A DNA stretch of 64,000 nucleotides from Bacillota bacterium. GTDB lineage: Bacteria; Bacillota; Clostridia; Clostridiales; Clostridiaceae. Under the pieces are notes generated by a model that saw only the letters and a program-made list of their open reading frames with translations, was not told the origin of the DNA and made no database searches. Position 1 is the first letter of the stretch. The number at the start of each line of letters is the position of its first letter. The position numbers were made by a program, and so were the translations under genes. Shown here one piece after another: positions 52,377 to 61,647 of this stretch. The DNA lies in assembly GCA_030706015.1 (NCBI GenBank), contig JAUZPI010000001.1:1-64000 (forward strand), written 5' to 3'.

Positions 52377-53864
52377 TTAAACATGCTTTTCATTATAAAC
52401 TCCCTCTAACTGAAACCAAAATCTTACGCCGCCTGGAAGATTTTCAACTCCGCACTTACTATTATGCAATTCCATTATATTTTTTACTATTGAGAGCCCT
52501 AAGCCAGCACCGCCATATGCTCTTGTTCTAGCTTTGTCTACCTTGTAAAAACTTTCCCAAAGCTTATCAATAGATTCTTCAGGGATACATTTACCCGAAT
52601 TAAATACCGATACCTCTACCTTATGATTAATTTCTTCTGCATTAATTATAATTTTTCTGTCAAAATCCACATGATTAACAGCATTATTTATAAAATTGGT
52701 AAGAACCTGTTCTATTCTAAGTACATCAGCCTTTACATACAATTTGTCCTTTATATTTGTCTCAAGCAAAATATTTTTTTCCTGAAATATAGGTTTATAT
52801 TTCTGTACTATATTATTTATATGCTGAGATAAATCAAATTCTGCTTCGTCAATCCTAAGATTTCCTGATTCGATTTGAGAAAGCTCTAGAAGCTGCTTAA
52901 CTAATTTATCCATTTTATCACTTTCATCTATTATTACATCACAATAAAAATCCTTGCTTTCTTCATCTTCATTTACATTTACCTTAAGACCAATGGCATA
53001 ACCTTGAATAAGCGCAATTGGAGTTTTCAATTCATGGGATACATTAGATATAAAATTTTTCCTCATCTTATCGATTTTACGTTCTCTGTCTACATCTTCT
53101 TTCAATTTTATATTAGCTTCTCTTAATTCAGTTATTGATGCATCCAGCTGATTGGATAAAGAATTTATACTTCTTCCTAATTCCCCTATTTCATCCTTTG
53201 TCTTTATAGTACATCTCTTACTAAAATCCAAGCCTGACATTGCTTGTGCAACCTCATTAAGTTCTAGTATAGGCTTAGTAAATTTTTTAGAAAATATAAA
53301 TACTCCTATACTACCTAGAATTATGGTTAATACTCCTGTAAACATAAAGAATCTATTAGCTATTGCCGCACTCTCACTAATAGCAGATAACGGTGTATTT
53401 AGTATTATGTAATCACCACTATAATCACCATCGTCTAGTTTTCCAATCATATCCACAAAATTTGCATTTAACCTGGCATCCTCATTTACATCAAAACTTG
53501 TTTCTCCTGTCTTAAGCTGACTCAGCTTATCTGTAGAAATTGCATGCATTGGTCCAAATTGCCCTGGACCAGGAGGCATTTTTCTCTCTCCTGGAGATTC
53601 ATACACTACATTAAACTTACTATCCAGAACTAAAATATGTATATTCTGTGTTCTTTCCAGTTTTTCAATCTCTACTGAATTTTCAAAAGTTTCATTCTTT
53701 ACAATACTATTTATTTGTTTAAAGGTATCCGATAACATATTTTTCTTTTCATATAAGTAATATTTACCGAGAAAATTACTATTAAGAAACCAGGCAAATA
53801 GCACAAAGAATACGATTAAACTGCTTACACCTATAAATAATTTTTTTCTAATAGATAATCTCAT
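52377..53864 (-). CDS. Membrane sensor histidine kinase
   Basis: 495 residues: transmembrane helix 1 (~8-30), an extracellular sensor of ~140 residues, transmembrane helix 2 (~168-190), HAMP, a coiled-coil, HisKA with SNVSHELKTPIAL, and HATPase_c (N box LTNFINNAVNHV, GAGLGLSI). Its start ATG overlaps the stop of the response regulator gene by 4 bases (ATGA), so the pair is translated together. The stimulus is unknown; an envelope signal is likely. Confidence 0.9.
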   Translation of the reverse strand: MRLSIRKKLFIGVSSLIVFFVLFAWFLNSNFLGKYYLYEKKNMLSDTFKQINSIVKNETFENSVEIEKLERTQNIHILVLDSKFNVVYESPGERKMPPGPGQFGPMHAISTDKLSQLKTGETSFDVNEDARLNANFVDMIGKLDDGDYSGDYIILNTPLSAISESAAIANRFFMFTGVLTIILGSIGVFIFSKKFTKPILELNEVAQAMSGLDFSKRCTIKTKDEIGELGRSINSLSNQLDASITELREANIKLKEDVDRERKIDKMRKNFISNVSHELKTPIALIQGYAIGLKVNVNEDEESKDFYCDVIIDESDKMDKLVKQLLELSQIESGNLRIDEAEFDLSQHINNIVQKYKPIFQEKNILLETNIKDKLYVKADVLRIEQVLTNFINNAVNHVDFDRKIIINAEEINHKVEVSVFNSGKCIPEESIDKLWESFYKVDKARTRAYGGAGLGLSIVKNIMELHNSKCGVENLPGGVRFWFQLEGVYNEKHV

Positions 53865-54538
53865 TTTATCACCTCGAATCTATACCCAAGCCCCCTTACT
53901 GTTTGAATTAAATCTCCTTTTTCTCCAAGCTTGGATCTAAGTCTTTTAATATGTGTGTCAACGGTTCTAGAATCTCCAAAATAGTCAAATTCCCAAACCG
54001 CATTGAGAATTTGTTCTCTACTCAAAGCAATACCTTCATTTGTAACTAGATAATCAAGAAGCTCATATTCTTTTGGGCTAAGATCAATCCTTTCACCATT
54101 AATGCTCACTACATGTTTTACATTATCTATAGATAAGCCGTGAAAATCCTTAATATCATCCGATATATTTTCCATTCTCCTTAAAAGCGCCTGTACACGT
54201 GCTGTAAGTATAAGAGGACTGAATGGTTTACTTATGTATTCATCTGCCCCCAATTCAAATCCAAATAATTCATCGGATTCTTCTCCTCTAGCTGTGAGCA
54301 TTATTATAGGTACTTTAGAGTTTTTCCTAATCTCTCTACAAACAGCCCAACCATCGTAACCCGGCATCATTACATCTAATATTATTAAATCAAATTTATC
54401 ATTATCAAAGAAAATATCTAAAGCTTCTTTACCATCTACTGCTTCTACTACTTCATATCCATCTCTCTTTAAAAAGTCCTTAACCAATTTTCTTATTCTA
54501 GGTTCATCATCTGCTATTAATATAGTTTTTGCAGCCAT
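53861..54538 (-). CDS. OmpR-family response regulator
   Basis: 225 residues: receiver (ILIADDEPRIR, phospho-Asp in IILDVMMPGYDG, KPFSP) plus winged helix (LSPKEYELLDYLV, TVDTHIKRLRSKLG, RGLGYRFE). The start is the ATG at 54538 with GGAGG nine bases upstream; the earlier in-frame Met codons to 54577 overlap the probable transcription start. It overlaps its kinase partner by 4 bases. Confidence 0.9.
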   Translation of the reverse strand: MAAKTILIADDEPRIRKLVKDFLKRDGYEVVEAVDGKEALDIFFDNDKFDLIILDVMMPGYDGWAVCREIRKNSKVPIIMLTARGEESDELFGFELGADEYISKPFSPLILTARVQALLRRMENISDDIKDFHGLSIDNVKHVVSINGERIDLSPKEYELLDYLVTNEGIALSREQILNAVWEFDYFGDSRTVDTHIKRLRSKLGEKGDLIQTVRGLGYRFEVIK

Positions 54539-54580
54539 ATCAAATACCTCCATATGTAAACAAGTAATTTTACTCATTAT

Positions 54581-54610
54581 ATTATACCATTGTGTCCATC
54601 AAGTGAACAA
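54581..54610 (-). promoter_or_regulatory. Promoter of the response regulator/kinase pair
   Basis: Minus strand: TTGTTC (54605-54610), 18 bases, then TATAAT (54581-54586), giving a short leader before the ATG at 54538. Confidence 0.5.
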
Positions 54611-54661
54611 AATACAAAAAGTTCTATGGCACATTGACTCCGTATAATGATGTAAAAAATA

Positions 54662-54687
54662 AAGTACAGAGAAAATTCCCTGTACTT
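54662..54687 (-). terminator. Terminator of dapA
   Basis: AAGTACAG (54662-54669) and CTGTACTT (54680-54687) form the stem; TTATTTTTTAC follows on the minus strand. Confidence 0.75.
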
Positions 54688-54704
54688 GATAAACATTAAT
54701 AATT

Positions 54705-55574
54705 TTAAAGCGAAATAAGTCTCTTATCTAGCTTTGATGCTAGTTCATTTGAAACCTCTACTAATGGAAGCCTTACTTCTGCAGAACTTATCAATCCCAT
54801 TTTATTTAGACAGTATTTTATTGGAGTTGGATTTGGTTCTTCAAACAATAATGGTATAAGTCCTGCCACCTTACTCCATTGTTCAAATGCAGCTTTATGA
54901 TTGTTTTGCTTGATTTTATTATAAATATCTATAAATGTTTCTGTTTGCAGATTAGCTGAAGCCATTATACCACCGTGTCCACCATGTAATAATGTTGTGT
55001 AATAAAATCCGTCCTCACCAGTTAATATTGAAAAATCCTTTGGAGGATTAAGTAGTAAAGAAAGTGTTTGGTTTATGTTGCCACAAGCATCCTTTATTCC
55101 AACTATATTTTTTATTTCTGCCAATTTGTAAATAGTTTCATTTTCAATATTTCTTCCTGTTCTATAAGGTATATTATATAGAATTATATCTAAATCAGTA
55201 GCTTGTGCAATATTTGAAAAATGAGCATAGATTCCTCTTTGATCTGGTCTATTGTAATAAGGTGAAACTGAAAGTATTCCATCAACCTTATATTTTTCAA
55301 CTACCTTTAATTTATTTATTACTGCTTTAGTGTTGTTTCCACCCAATCCTACATAAACTGGAACCCTATTGTTGTTGTATTCCATAGTCTTTGCAACTAT
55401 TTCTTCGTATTCTTTTTCATTTAAGGTTGGACTTTCTCCAGTTGTACCTAAAGGAAGAATACCTGATACCCCTTTGTTTATATAGTAATCTACTAAATTC
55501 TTATAAGATTCAAAATCTACCTCATCATTTAAAAATGGCGTTATAAGAGGAACTATTACCCCTTCAATTTTCAT
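54705..55574 (-). CDS. dapA: 4-Hydroxy-tetrahydrodipicolinate synthase
   Basis: 289 residues, the first step of the lysine/diaminopimelate branch (pyruvate plus aspartate semialdehyde). GTTGESPTL binds pyruvate and the carboxylate; Tyr133 is in ILYNIPYRTG, Arg138 follows, and the Schiff-base Lys161 is in IVGIKDACGN; the numbering matches the E. coli enzyme. The start is the ATG at 55574 with GGAG nine bases before; longer readings run into the riboswitch terminator. The product also feeds peptidoglycan and spore dipicolinate. Regulated by the lysine riboswitch upstream. Confidence 0.93.
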   Translation of the reverse strand: MKIEGVIVPLITPFLNDEVDFESYKNLVDYYINKGVSGILPLGTTGESPTLNEKEYEEIVAKTMEYNNNRVPVYVGLGGNNTKAVINKLKVVEKYKVDGILSVSPYYNRPDQRGIYAHFSNIAQATDLDIILYNIPYRTGRNIENETIYKLAEIKNIVGIKDACGNINQTLSLLLNPPKDFSILTGEDGFYYTTLLHGGHGGIMASANLQTETFIDIYNKIKQNNHKAAFEQWSKVAGLIPLLFEEPNPTPIKYCLNKMGLISSAEVRLPLVEVSNELASKLDKRLISL

Positions 55575-55636
55575 AATCAACATCTCCAATCTTGTAAATT
55601 TTAATATTATAAGTAAATTTACTAAGATAGGCATTA

Positions 55637-55889
55637 AAAAAAGCCTTGAGCGCATGCACACTCAAAGCCTTAAAACATACACCACAGCATATGTCTAATC
55701 CGTTCTCGTATGATAGCTCTCCACAAAAAACTTGTGACAGTGATACACATATTCTATGCATCACCAGCAATACAGTATGTAAGCCCATACTATACACTTC
55801 GGCGATATTCCCTTTCCTTGCTGCTACAACTGCTTATTACCACAGCAGTACTCTTAAATACCGCACCTCTACCTCAGTTATTCACTTAT
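55637..55889 (-). ncRNA. Lysine riboswitch (L-box) of dapA
   Basis: On the minus strand the conserved blocks appear in the right order: GAGGTAGAGGTGCG (55862-55875), GCCGAAG (55798-55804), TGTCAC (55733-55738) and AGAGCTATCAT (55709-55719). They are followed by a terminator whose arms lie at 55641-55650 and 55661-55671 with TTTTTTT after it. Lysine binding should favour the terminator and switch off dapA. Confidence 0.93.
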
Positions 55890-55897
55890 CTTAAATA

Positions 55898-55926
55898 ATT
55901 ATGCACTAGATTAATACTTTAGTCAA
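55898..55926 (-). promoter_or_regulatory. Promoter of the riboswitch-dapA transcript
   Basis: Minus strand: TTGACT (55921-55926), 17 bases, CATAAT (55898-55903). RNA would start near 55891, just before the L-box. Confidence 0.75.
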
Positions 55927-56080
55927 GAGTTAAAATTCATTCTTAAATTGTTTTGTAACTTCAAGTACTTCACTTTCAAAATACTTGCCAATTAAGGTAT
56001 AAGAATGAACCTAATTGATATAACCTTAATAATATAAATTAGACAGAAATTTATTCTGTATTACAAGAGGTGTATAGTAA

Positions 56081-56734
56081 ATGAGTGAATATTATTATAC
56101 AGCTTTAGGGGATTCAATTACCAGTGAATCCACATCATATATGTTTAATGGATTTTCCTATCAGCTATATAAATACCTAGAAAAGTGTCATGATGGTGTT
56201 ATCTTTAAAAACTTAGCTAAACCTAGTCTTACAAGTCATGGACTTCTTATGCAGATAAGAAAAAGCACCGCTGTGAGAAATTCAATAAAAAAAGCTGATA
56301 TTATCACTATTACCATTGGTGGAAATAATCTTCTAAAAGGTACTGTGAACAATTATACAAATATAAATAAAGAAATATCTGAGGCAGGCGTAAATCGGTT
56401 TAAAAAGGATTGGCCTGTAATTTTATCTTATATACGTGGTCCTATTGCTTCTCATGCAGATATATATGTTTTAACATTGTACAACCCGTTTTTATATAGT
56501 GATCCTAATTATAAATTAGCTGATCATTATATAGGCAAGATTAATTCAATCATTAAAAATCCTATATTAGTTAATGCCTATAGATATAAAGTTGTAGATA
56601 TTTATGATGATTTTGAAAGCAGGCAGGGAAAGACCTGGACATTTTTCAACACTATGCTGAGAGACCCACATCCAAATTTACAAGGTCATTTACAAATAGC
56701 AAAAGCTTTTATAAACAGCATATCAAGTACCTGA
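56081..56734 (+). CDS. SGNH/GDSL hydrolase
   Basis: 217 residues, no signal peptide. Block I ALGDSIT with nucleophile Ser12, block III TIGGNNLL (oxyanion Asn), and block V DPHPNLQGH with the catalytic Asp and His. Enzymes of this group are esterases, lipases or acetyl-hydrolases of cell wall or lipids; the substrate cannot be told. ATG after AAGAGGTG. It stands alone on the plus strand between minus-strand genes, with its own terminator. Confidence 0.85.
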   Translation: MSEYYYTALGDSITSESTSYMFNGFSYQLYKYLEKCHDGVIFKNLAKPSLTSHGLLMQIRKSTAVRNSIKKADIITITIGGNNLLKGTVNNYTNINKEISEAGVNRFKKDWPVILSYIRGPIASHADIYVLTLYNPFLYSDPNYKLADHYIGKINSIIKNPILVNAYRYKVVDIYDDFESRQGKTWTFFNTMLRDPHPNLQGHLQIAKAFINSISST

Positions 56735-56770
56735 ACCAGTAAAATATCAGATTGTATTAAATTATTACTA

Positions 56771-56812
56771 GGGACTGTTGATAAATAGTTGAACCTATTA
56801 TATCCACAGTCC
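56771..56812 (+). terminator. Terminator of the SGNH hydrolase gene
   Basis: GGGACTGTTGATA (56771-56783) and TATCCACAGTCCT (56800-56812) pair with one internal mismatch, followed by TAATTTAT. Confidence 0.6.
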
Positions 56813-56865
56813 TTAATTTATCTTAAATATTTGCTTTGTATTAAATCACTATCTTTTTTTGCTGG

Positions 56866-57852
56866 CTATATATTTAATAATTGCTTAACTGTAACAAATT
56901 CCATGTCTCTAGCCTGCAGTTTCTCAATGATTTTTGCTAGTGTATCAAGTTTTTCTTCTATAAGCGCTTCATCTTTATAAAAATTGCTGTGAGTAATTAT
57001 TGATCCATATGATACTTCCATAGACAGTTTTTTCTCAATATCCTCATCTGATAATTTTAAGTAATCAGCCGTATTAATATTCCATCCTATCACCTTTTGT
57101 CCAAGATCATTTAGGGTTATTAGATCAGCATCAGTTACACGTCCATTAATTGGTCTAAAAAGATTGGTTTTATTTTTAATAATTGATTCTAGATGCTTTT
57201 TTGTTTTCTTAATTTCTTTAACGAGCTGATAGGTTGTTAATTTAGGTAATTCTGAGTAACTCCATGTTAAAATACCTATTTCATGACCTTCCTTGGCTAT
57301 ATGCTCTAAAACTTTTGACAATTCTTTTATTCTCTCACCTAAACAAAAGAAGGTTGCTTTCACATTTTTATCTTTAAGAATATTTAAAAGCTTACAAGCT
57401 ATTTCCTTACCAGGAACACCCTCAAAGGTAATAGCAATTCTATTTTGCTCTGTTTCACCTTTATAAATAATTTCTGGTTTACCCACTGAATATATACTAG
57501 TAATCAAGTAGCTTCTTGATAGGTTATCATTAAGCTGATATTCAATACCCAATTTCTCAGCTATATATTCAAGAGGTAGAAAGGTATCCGTTGGTATTAC
57601 TTTCAAAAGTTCTTTTTGTCTTATATCTTCACCTCTAGGATAATAAATTGCATATCTACCATTAACATATAACTTTAGCATTTGATTAAATCTTTTTAAA
57701 ATTATCTGCTTCTCCTTAGACTCCATGCCAACTTTAACACCTGCATATTTAAAAAAAAGAAAAGGAACCATTATTTGTCCATCCTGCATTCTGCACTTAG
57801 TATTAACTGGATGTCCATCTACATAAATGGTAATGTTTTTATCAACATTCAT
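56866..57852 (-). CDS. NodB-fold protein lacking metal ligands, with copper-amine-oxidase-like N-terminal domain
   Basis: 328 residues. The first ~110 (VDKNITIYVDGHPVNTKCRM... FLPLEYIAEKLGIEYQ) match the copper amine oxidase N-terminal (stalk-type, wall-binding) domain. The rest is a polysaccharide-deacetylase (NodB) fold: ITFEGVPGK, FFCLGERIKE, GHEIGILTWSYSEL and LFRPINGR. In active enzymes the first motif is TFDDGP and the second HTxxH; here Asp-Asp is Glu-Gly and both His are Leu and Tyr, so no metal site remains. No signal peptide. Probably a binding or structural protein in sporulation or wall metabolism. 12 bases after a similar gene. Confidence 0.8.
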   Translation of the reverse strand: MNVDKNITIYVDGHPVNTKCRMQDGQIMVPFLFFKYAGVKVGMESKEKQIILKRFNQMLKLYVNGRYAIYYPRGEDIRQKELLKVIPTDTFLPLEYIAEKLGIEYQLNDNLSRSYLITSIYSVGKPEIIYKGETEQNRIAITFEGVPGKEIACKLLNILKDKNVKATFFCLGERIKELSKVLEHIAKEGHEIGILTWSYSELPKLTTYQLVKEIKKTKKHLESIIKNKTNLFRPINGRVTDADLITLNDLGQKVIGWNINTADYLKLSDEDIEKKLSMEVSYGSIITHSNFYKDEALIEEKLDTLAKIIEKLQARDMEFVTVKQLLNI

Positions 57853-57864
57853 TACACTTCTCCT

Positions 57865-58704
57865 TTAAACATGTCTTACTGATAAAAGTTCACTAAGCTT
57901 ACCTATTTTATATTGCCTATGTTCTATGTTCTTAAGTAATTGTAGTAAATCTGATATAGATGTATCCATGGGATTCAGAGATATGATTTTTCCACCTTCC
58001 AAATTTGAAATTGTTTTTTTCATACTCTCAGTTGCTTTCTTTTCTTTTGGTTCTAAGGTGTGTATTGTACTTAAAACTGTATTCATACGCTCCAACGCTG
58101 CCATATATATAACTCTTTCATCATACTCTCCTTTTGGCGGAGTAAACAGTTTGGGTCTTATCCCAAGCTCTTTTCTTATGATTTCATTGGTCTTTGTTAA
58201 CTCCCATCTAATACCTTCCATTGTCATTCCTCTCAAGTCTGGGTATGAGTAAGTACCATTACCGATTTCATGACCATCATCCCTTATTTTCTGAGCAAGT
58301 ATAGGAAATTTATGAGCCCACGTACCTTCTATAAAAAAAGTTGATTTTATTTTATGTTCTCTAAGAATGTTAATCACTTCCAAAAGCTTATCATTGTGAC
58401 CTGGTATATTGATTATAAATGAAATCATAGGTTTATTATTGTTTCCTTGACGAATTGGAGCTGGTATTAGATTGGAGATTCCTACATGAGGTTCAATCTC
58501 TTCTAATACAAGGCATTTCTCATCCCACTGTCCTAATTTATCTAGATTGCTTAGTGATTTTTCTATGTTAATTTTTAACCCGCTGTACCCAGGTATTATA
58601 AAACCATCCGTGTCGATTTTTGCATCTATAGTTGGTACTTCGTATTTCTTTTTTGACTTTTCTATATGTTTCAGCCATTCAATCCAATAAAGATTCCTAG
58701 CCAT
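57865..58704 (-). CDS. NodB-fold protein lacking metal ligands
   Basis: 279 residues. The NodB core reads ISFIINIPGHND, STFFIEGTWAHKFP, GHEIGNGTYSYPDLRG, KLFTPPKGEYDE, a good fold match, but the TFDDGP Asp pair is Ile-Asn and the HTxxH His pair is Gly and Tyr. Deacetylase activity is therefore not expected. The first ~110 residues are unassigned and there is no signal peptide. ATG after GAGAGGAG. Together with the next gene it forms a two-gene unit of related pseudoenzymes, downstream of capA. Inactive NodB homologues are known in spore formers (YlxY type), which supports a sporulation link as inference. Confidence 0.8.
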   Translation of the reverse strand: MARNLYWIEWLKHIEKSKKKYEVPTIDAKIDTDGFIIPGYSGLKINIEKSLSNLDKLGQWDEKCLVLEEIEPHVGISNLIPAPIRQGNNNKPMISFIINIPGHNDKLLEVINILREHKIKSTFFIEGTWAHKFPILAQKIRDDGHEIGNGTYSYPDLRGMTMEGIRWELTKTNEIIRKELGIRPKLFTPPKGEYDERVIYMAALERMNTVLSTIHTLEPKEKKATESMKKTISNLEGGKIISLNPMDTSISDLLQLLKNIEHRQYKIGKLSELLSVRHV

Positions 58705-58798
58705 AACAAATCTCCTCTCATCTCACAAATAGCTCAAGAATATACAATTGCCTAGTATACCATATGAGATGAATTATAGAAATGTGCCAGTATTAAAA

Positions 58799-59980
58799 TT
58801 AATTTTTCTCCAAGGTATTGAATTCATCATTTAAGGAAAAAGCTAAATTAGTAGAAAGTTTATTTAACTTATCAAAAACTTTCTGTTTATTTTCACCTGA
58901 TAATACTATCGGTGAATAGTCGTTTATATAATTTACTGAAGAAATACTACAAGGAATTACCTTTACAGCATAGCCCTTAAGTTGATTATCCACAAAACTT
59001 AATTTAAGCTGCAAAATAAAAGTATCTTTATCACTTGGGTTTGTATTACCACCAAAACAGAAATTGCCCATGCTATACGCAATAATTTTTCCATTATATC
59101 TTTCTAACCCCTCTATTACATGTGGATGATGTCCTACTATAAGATCTGCCCCTTGATCAATTGCATAATGTGCTAGGTACTTTTGAGTGGAATTTGGGTA
59201 GTATGCATTTTCTACCCCCCAATGAAAATTAATAACAACAAACTGGGATTTTTCTTTCATAGCTCTAATATCATTCTGAAGCTTGTTTAAAAAATTATTG
59301 TCATAACTAAATCCCATATATCCCAAATATCCTACTTTTACACCCTTTACATCAGTAACCCATTGATTACCTTCTCCGAAAAAATTCACATTTTCTTGCT
59401 TTAATGCAGAAATAGTATCCTGAAATCCCTTCTGTAGATAATCATAAATATGGTTGTTGGATATATTCACTGCTTCAATTCCACCCAAAGAAAATGCCTT
59501 TGCATAAGCAGCTGGAGCTTTAAATGTATATTGCTTATCCGCTCTTTTTGTAGCATCTGTAAAAGTTGTCTCACAATTTGCAGTAGTTATATCGTCCGCT
59601 TTAAATATATCTGCTACATTCTTAAAAAAATAACTATAATCTTTGTTGTTTTTAGCCAGAACATCTGGCATACTGTTTTTAAATGCAAATTTTGAATCAT
59701 TTCCCAAAGTACAATCTCCCACACTGCTTATTACAATTTCTGTTGGAGTTTTTTCTTCAACTTCACTTTTTTCTTCTTTTGGTATCTCTTCAACCTTTTT
59801 ATTCTTTTGTAATTTATCTGCCTTTACATTTGATTTAGTCACAGTTGACTTAATTTTATTAGCTTTAGCTGTGGTAGTGTAATGCATACTCCATGTAACA
59901 AGTAATATAAAACATGCCAACAGCATTATGGCTATTATTAACCTCTCAATTTTGAAACTTTTCTTTCGCTTCCTCCTCAC
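58799..59980 (-). CDS. CapA-family protein (poly-gamma-glutamate synthesis type)
   Basis: 393 residues: an Arg/Lys-rich start with a transmembrane helix (~12-32), a Lys/Glu-rich linker, then the CapA metallophosphatase-like domain: SVGDCTLGND, NCETTFTD, VNISNNHIYDY, NFHWGVENAY, LIVGHHPHVIEG and SMGNFCFGG. All metal-binding motifs of the calcineurin-like fold are kept. In poly-glutamate makers CapA works with CapB and CapC; none adjoin, so the true substrate is open. GTG start after GGGAGGGATTG. Confidence 0.85.
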   Translation of the reverse strand: MRRKRKKSFKIERLIIAIMLLACFILLVTWSMHYTTTAKANKIKSTVTKSNVKADKLQKNKKVEEIPKEEKSEVEEKTPTEIVISSVGDCTLGNDSKFAFKNSMPDVLAKNNKDYSYFFKNVADIFKADDITTANCETTFTDATKRADKQYTFKAPAAYAKAFSLGGIEAVNISNNHIYDYLQKGFQDTISALKQENVNFFGEGNQWVTDVKGVKVGYLGYMGFSYDNNFLNKLQNDIRAMKEKSQFVVINFHWGVENAYYPNSTQKYLAHYAIDQGADLIVGHHPHVIEGLERYNGKIIAYSMGNFCFGGNTNPSDKDTFILQLKLSFVDNQLKGYAVKVIPCSISSVNYINDYSPIVLSGENKQKVFDKLNKLSTNLAFSLNDEFNTLEKN

Positions 59981-60085
59981 ACCAATCCCTCCCTAATATT
60001 TCATTGCAATTAAATATAATCCGAAACATATTTAATATCTTATCGTCCATTTTTGTAAAATCAATAGATGTTTTAACAAATAAAA

Positions 60086-60108
60086 CCACCGCACTTACAA
60101 TACGATGG
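60086..60108 (-). terminator. Terminator of the MocR-like gene
   Basis: On the minus strand CCATCGTA and TGCGGTGG form an 8-bp stem (with G-U pairs) and a 7-base loop, followed by TTTTATTTG. Confidence 0.55.
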
Positions 60109-60130
60109 CTTAAGCTTCTTTAATTAAAAA

Positions 60131-61501
60131 TTACTTCCACTTGCTACCAAACAAACAACCTATTTTACCGTTATACTCATTGATTTCTTTTAGTATTTCT
60201 AAAATTCCTTGGGTAATTTGATTATTATCTACCCTGCTCAAACTTAATCTTAGGAACCTTTCATCAAAAAAATCACCTAAATAGTATCTTTTAGTATCTG
60301 ATACTAGTATGCCTTTTTCCTTTAACCTGCTAATTACATGATTAGAACTTATACCATTTATAATTTCAATACTTGCAAAAAACCCCGAGTCAGGTACATA
60401 ACTAACTATATTACTACAATTATGCTGTTTTATTAAATCTTTTAAATGAGTCATTTTCTGTGAGTATACATTTCTAAGTTTCTTAGCATGTACATCAAAC
60501 ATACCACTTTTGATATACATTTCTAAAGCACCCTGAGATATTATTGGAGTACTTATATCATCCCATTTTTTATACTGAGAAAACTTATTCACCAATTGAG
60601 TAGGAAGAACCACTGCGGCAATTCTTAGACCAGGCAATAAAATTTTTGAAAAGCTTTTTAGGTAGATTACTCTTTCACCTAAATCCAGACAGTACATACA
60701 TTGTGATTTTGTAAAATGTTCTAAATCGTTTAAATAATCATCTTCTATAATATATACATCATATTTTTCTGCCAATTTTAATATATTTCTTTTCTCTGCA
60801 TTTGAATACGAAAACCCCGTGGGATTGTGAAACCTTGGAATTGTATAAAAGAACTTAATTTCATTATTCTTGAATATATTTTCCAATTCTTCAAAATCTA
60901 TACCTCGAACACCCCTCTTTATACCATAGACAATTGAACTATTAAGCTTAAAGCACTCCATAGCACCATGATACGTAGGCTGCTCAATTAGAATATTGTT
61001 CTTATTGTTCGGAAATGGCATTCTAGAAATTATACTTATAGCCTGCTGTGAACCAGTAGTCACAAAAATCTGTTCTTCAGCAGCAAATACTTCATAATCC
61101 TGAAACTTTTTTGCCATTGCGGTAATTAACGCGGGTAGTCCTTTAGTGCTAAAATTAGCAAAAAGATTTTCTTTATATAACTCCATAGCTTGAATGAGAC
61201 AGTGCTGAAATTCATCATAAGGTAGGGCAAATCTGTCTGGATATGGGGACGCAAAGTCTATTAATTTAGTAGAACTATCTTTGCCATATATCTTATTTTC
61301 AACTAAAAAATAACCACTTCTAGGAACTGAATAAACAATATGTTCTTTTTCTAATGCAGCTAATGCTTTAGTAGCAGTTATTTTACTACAGCTAAATTTA
61401 AAGCATAGTTCTCTTATTGATGGCAGTTTATTGCCAGCTTTAATGTTACCTGACAAAATTTCATTCTTTATATATTTCACAATATTCTCATATTTAATCA
61501 A
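60131..61501 (-). CDS. MocR-type regulator (GntR helix plus aminotransferase domain)
   Basis: 456 residues. The N-terminal ~70 are a GntR winged helix (LPSIRELCFKFSCSKITATK, VYSVPRSGYFLV). The remainder is a fold-type I aminotransferase: TTGSQQAISIISR, YTIPRFHNPTG, IEDDYLNDLE and the PLP Lys in YLKSFSKILLPGLRI. MocR proteins usually sense PLP or an amino compound and regulate a divergent gene. TTG start after AGGTGAG. The MATE efflux gene lies divergent 146 bases away, so it is the likely target, perhaps for export of an amine. Confidence 0.87.
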   Translation of the reverse strand: MIKYENIVKYIKNEILSGNIKAGNKLPSIRELCFKFSCSKITATKALAALEKEHIVYSVPRSGYFLVENKIYGKDSSTKLIDFASPYPDRFALPYDEFQHCLIQAMELYKENLFANFSTKGLPALITAMAKKFQDYEVFAAEEQIFVTTGSQQAISIISRMPFPNNKNNILIEQPTYHGAMECFKLNSSIVYGIKRGVRGIDFEELENIFKNNEIKFFYTIPRFHNPTGFSYSNAEKRNILKLAEKYDVYIIEDDYLNDLEHFTKSQCMYCLDLGERVIYLKSFSKILLPGLRIAAVVLPTQLVNKFSQYKKWDDISTPIISQGALEMYIKSGMFDVHAKKLRNVYSQKMTHLKDLIKQHNCSNIVSYVPDSGFFASIEIINGISSNHVISRLKEKGILVSDTKRYYLGDFFDERFLRLSLSRVDNNQITQGILEILKEINEYNGKIGCLFGSKWK

Positions 61502-61521
61502 AAATTCTCACCTACATTATC

Positions 61522-61533
61522 TGTACTAGTACA
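61522..61533. promoter_or_regulatory. Palindrome in the MocR-MATE divergent region
   Basis: TGTACTAGTACA is a perfect 12-bp palindrome, 21 bases before the MocR start codon and inside the shared promoter region, so a candidate operator of the GntR-type helix. Confidence 0.5.
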
Positions 61534-61647
61534 CATAGATATTTTTTCTATTGTTGTAATAATTAATATACTTTATACTATTTCTTATAATTCTACCACT
61601 AACTAATACATATTTAAATAATTAATCAAATAAGGAGACCAATAATT

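Noticed and set aside
55575..55661. Longer N-terminus for DapA
   Set aside because: The extension would be encoded by the riboswitch terminator; the normal DapA N-terminus and a ribosome site are at 55574.
55564..55797. Minus-strand frame of 77 codons upstream of dapA
   Set aside because: It is the lysine riboswitch sequence read as protein; the same holds for the overlapping plus-strand frames.
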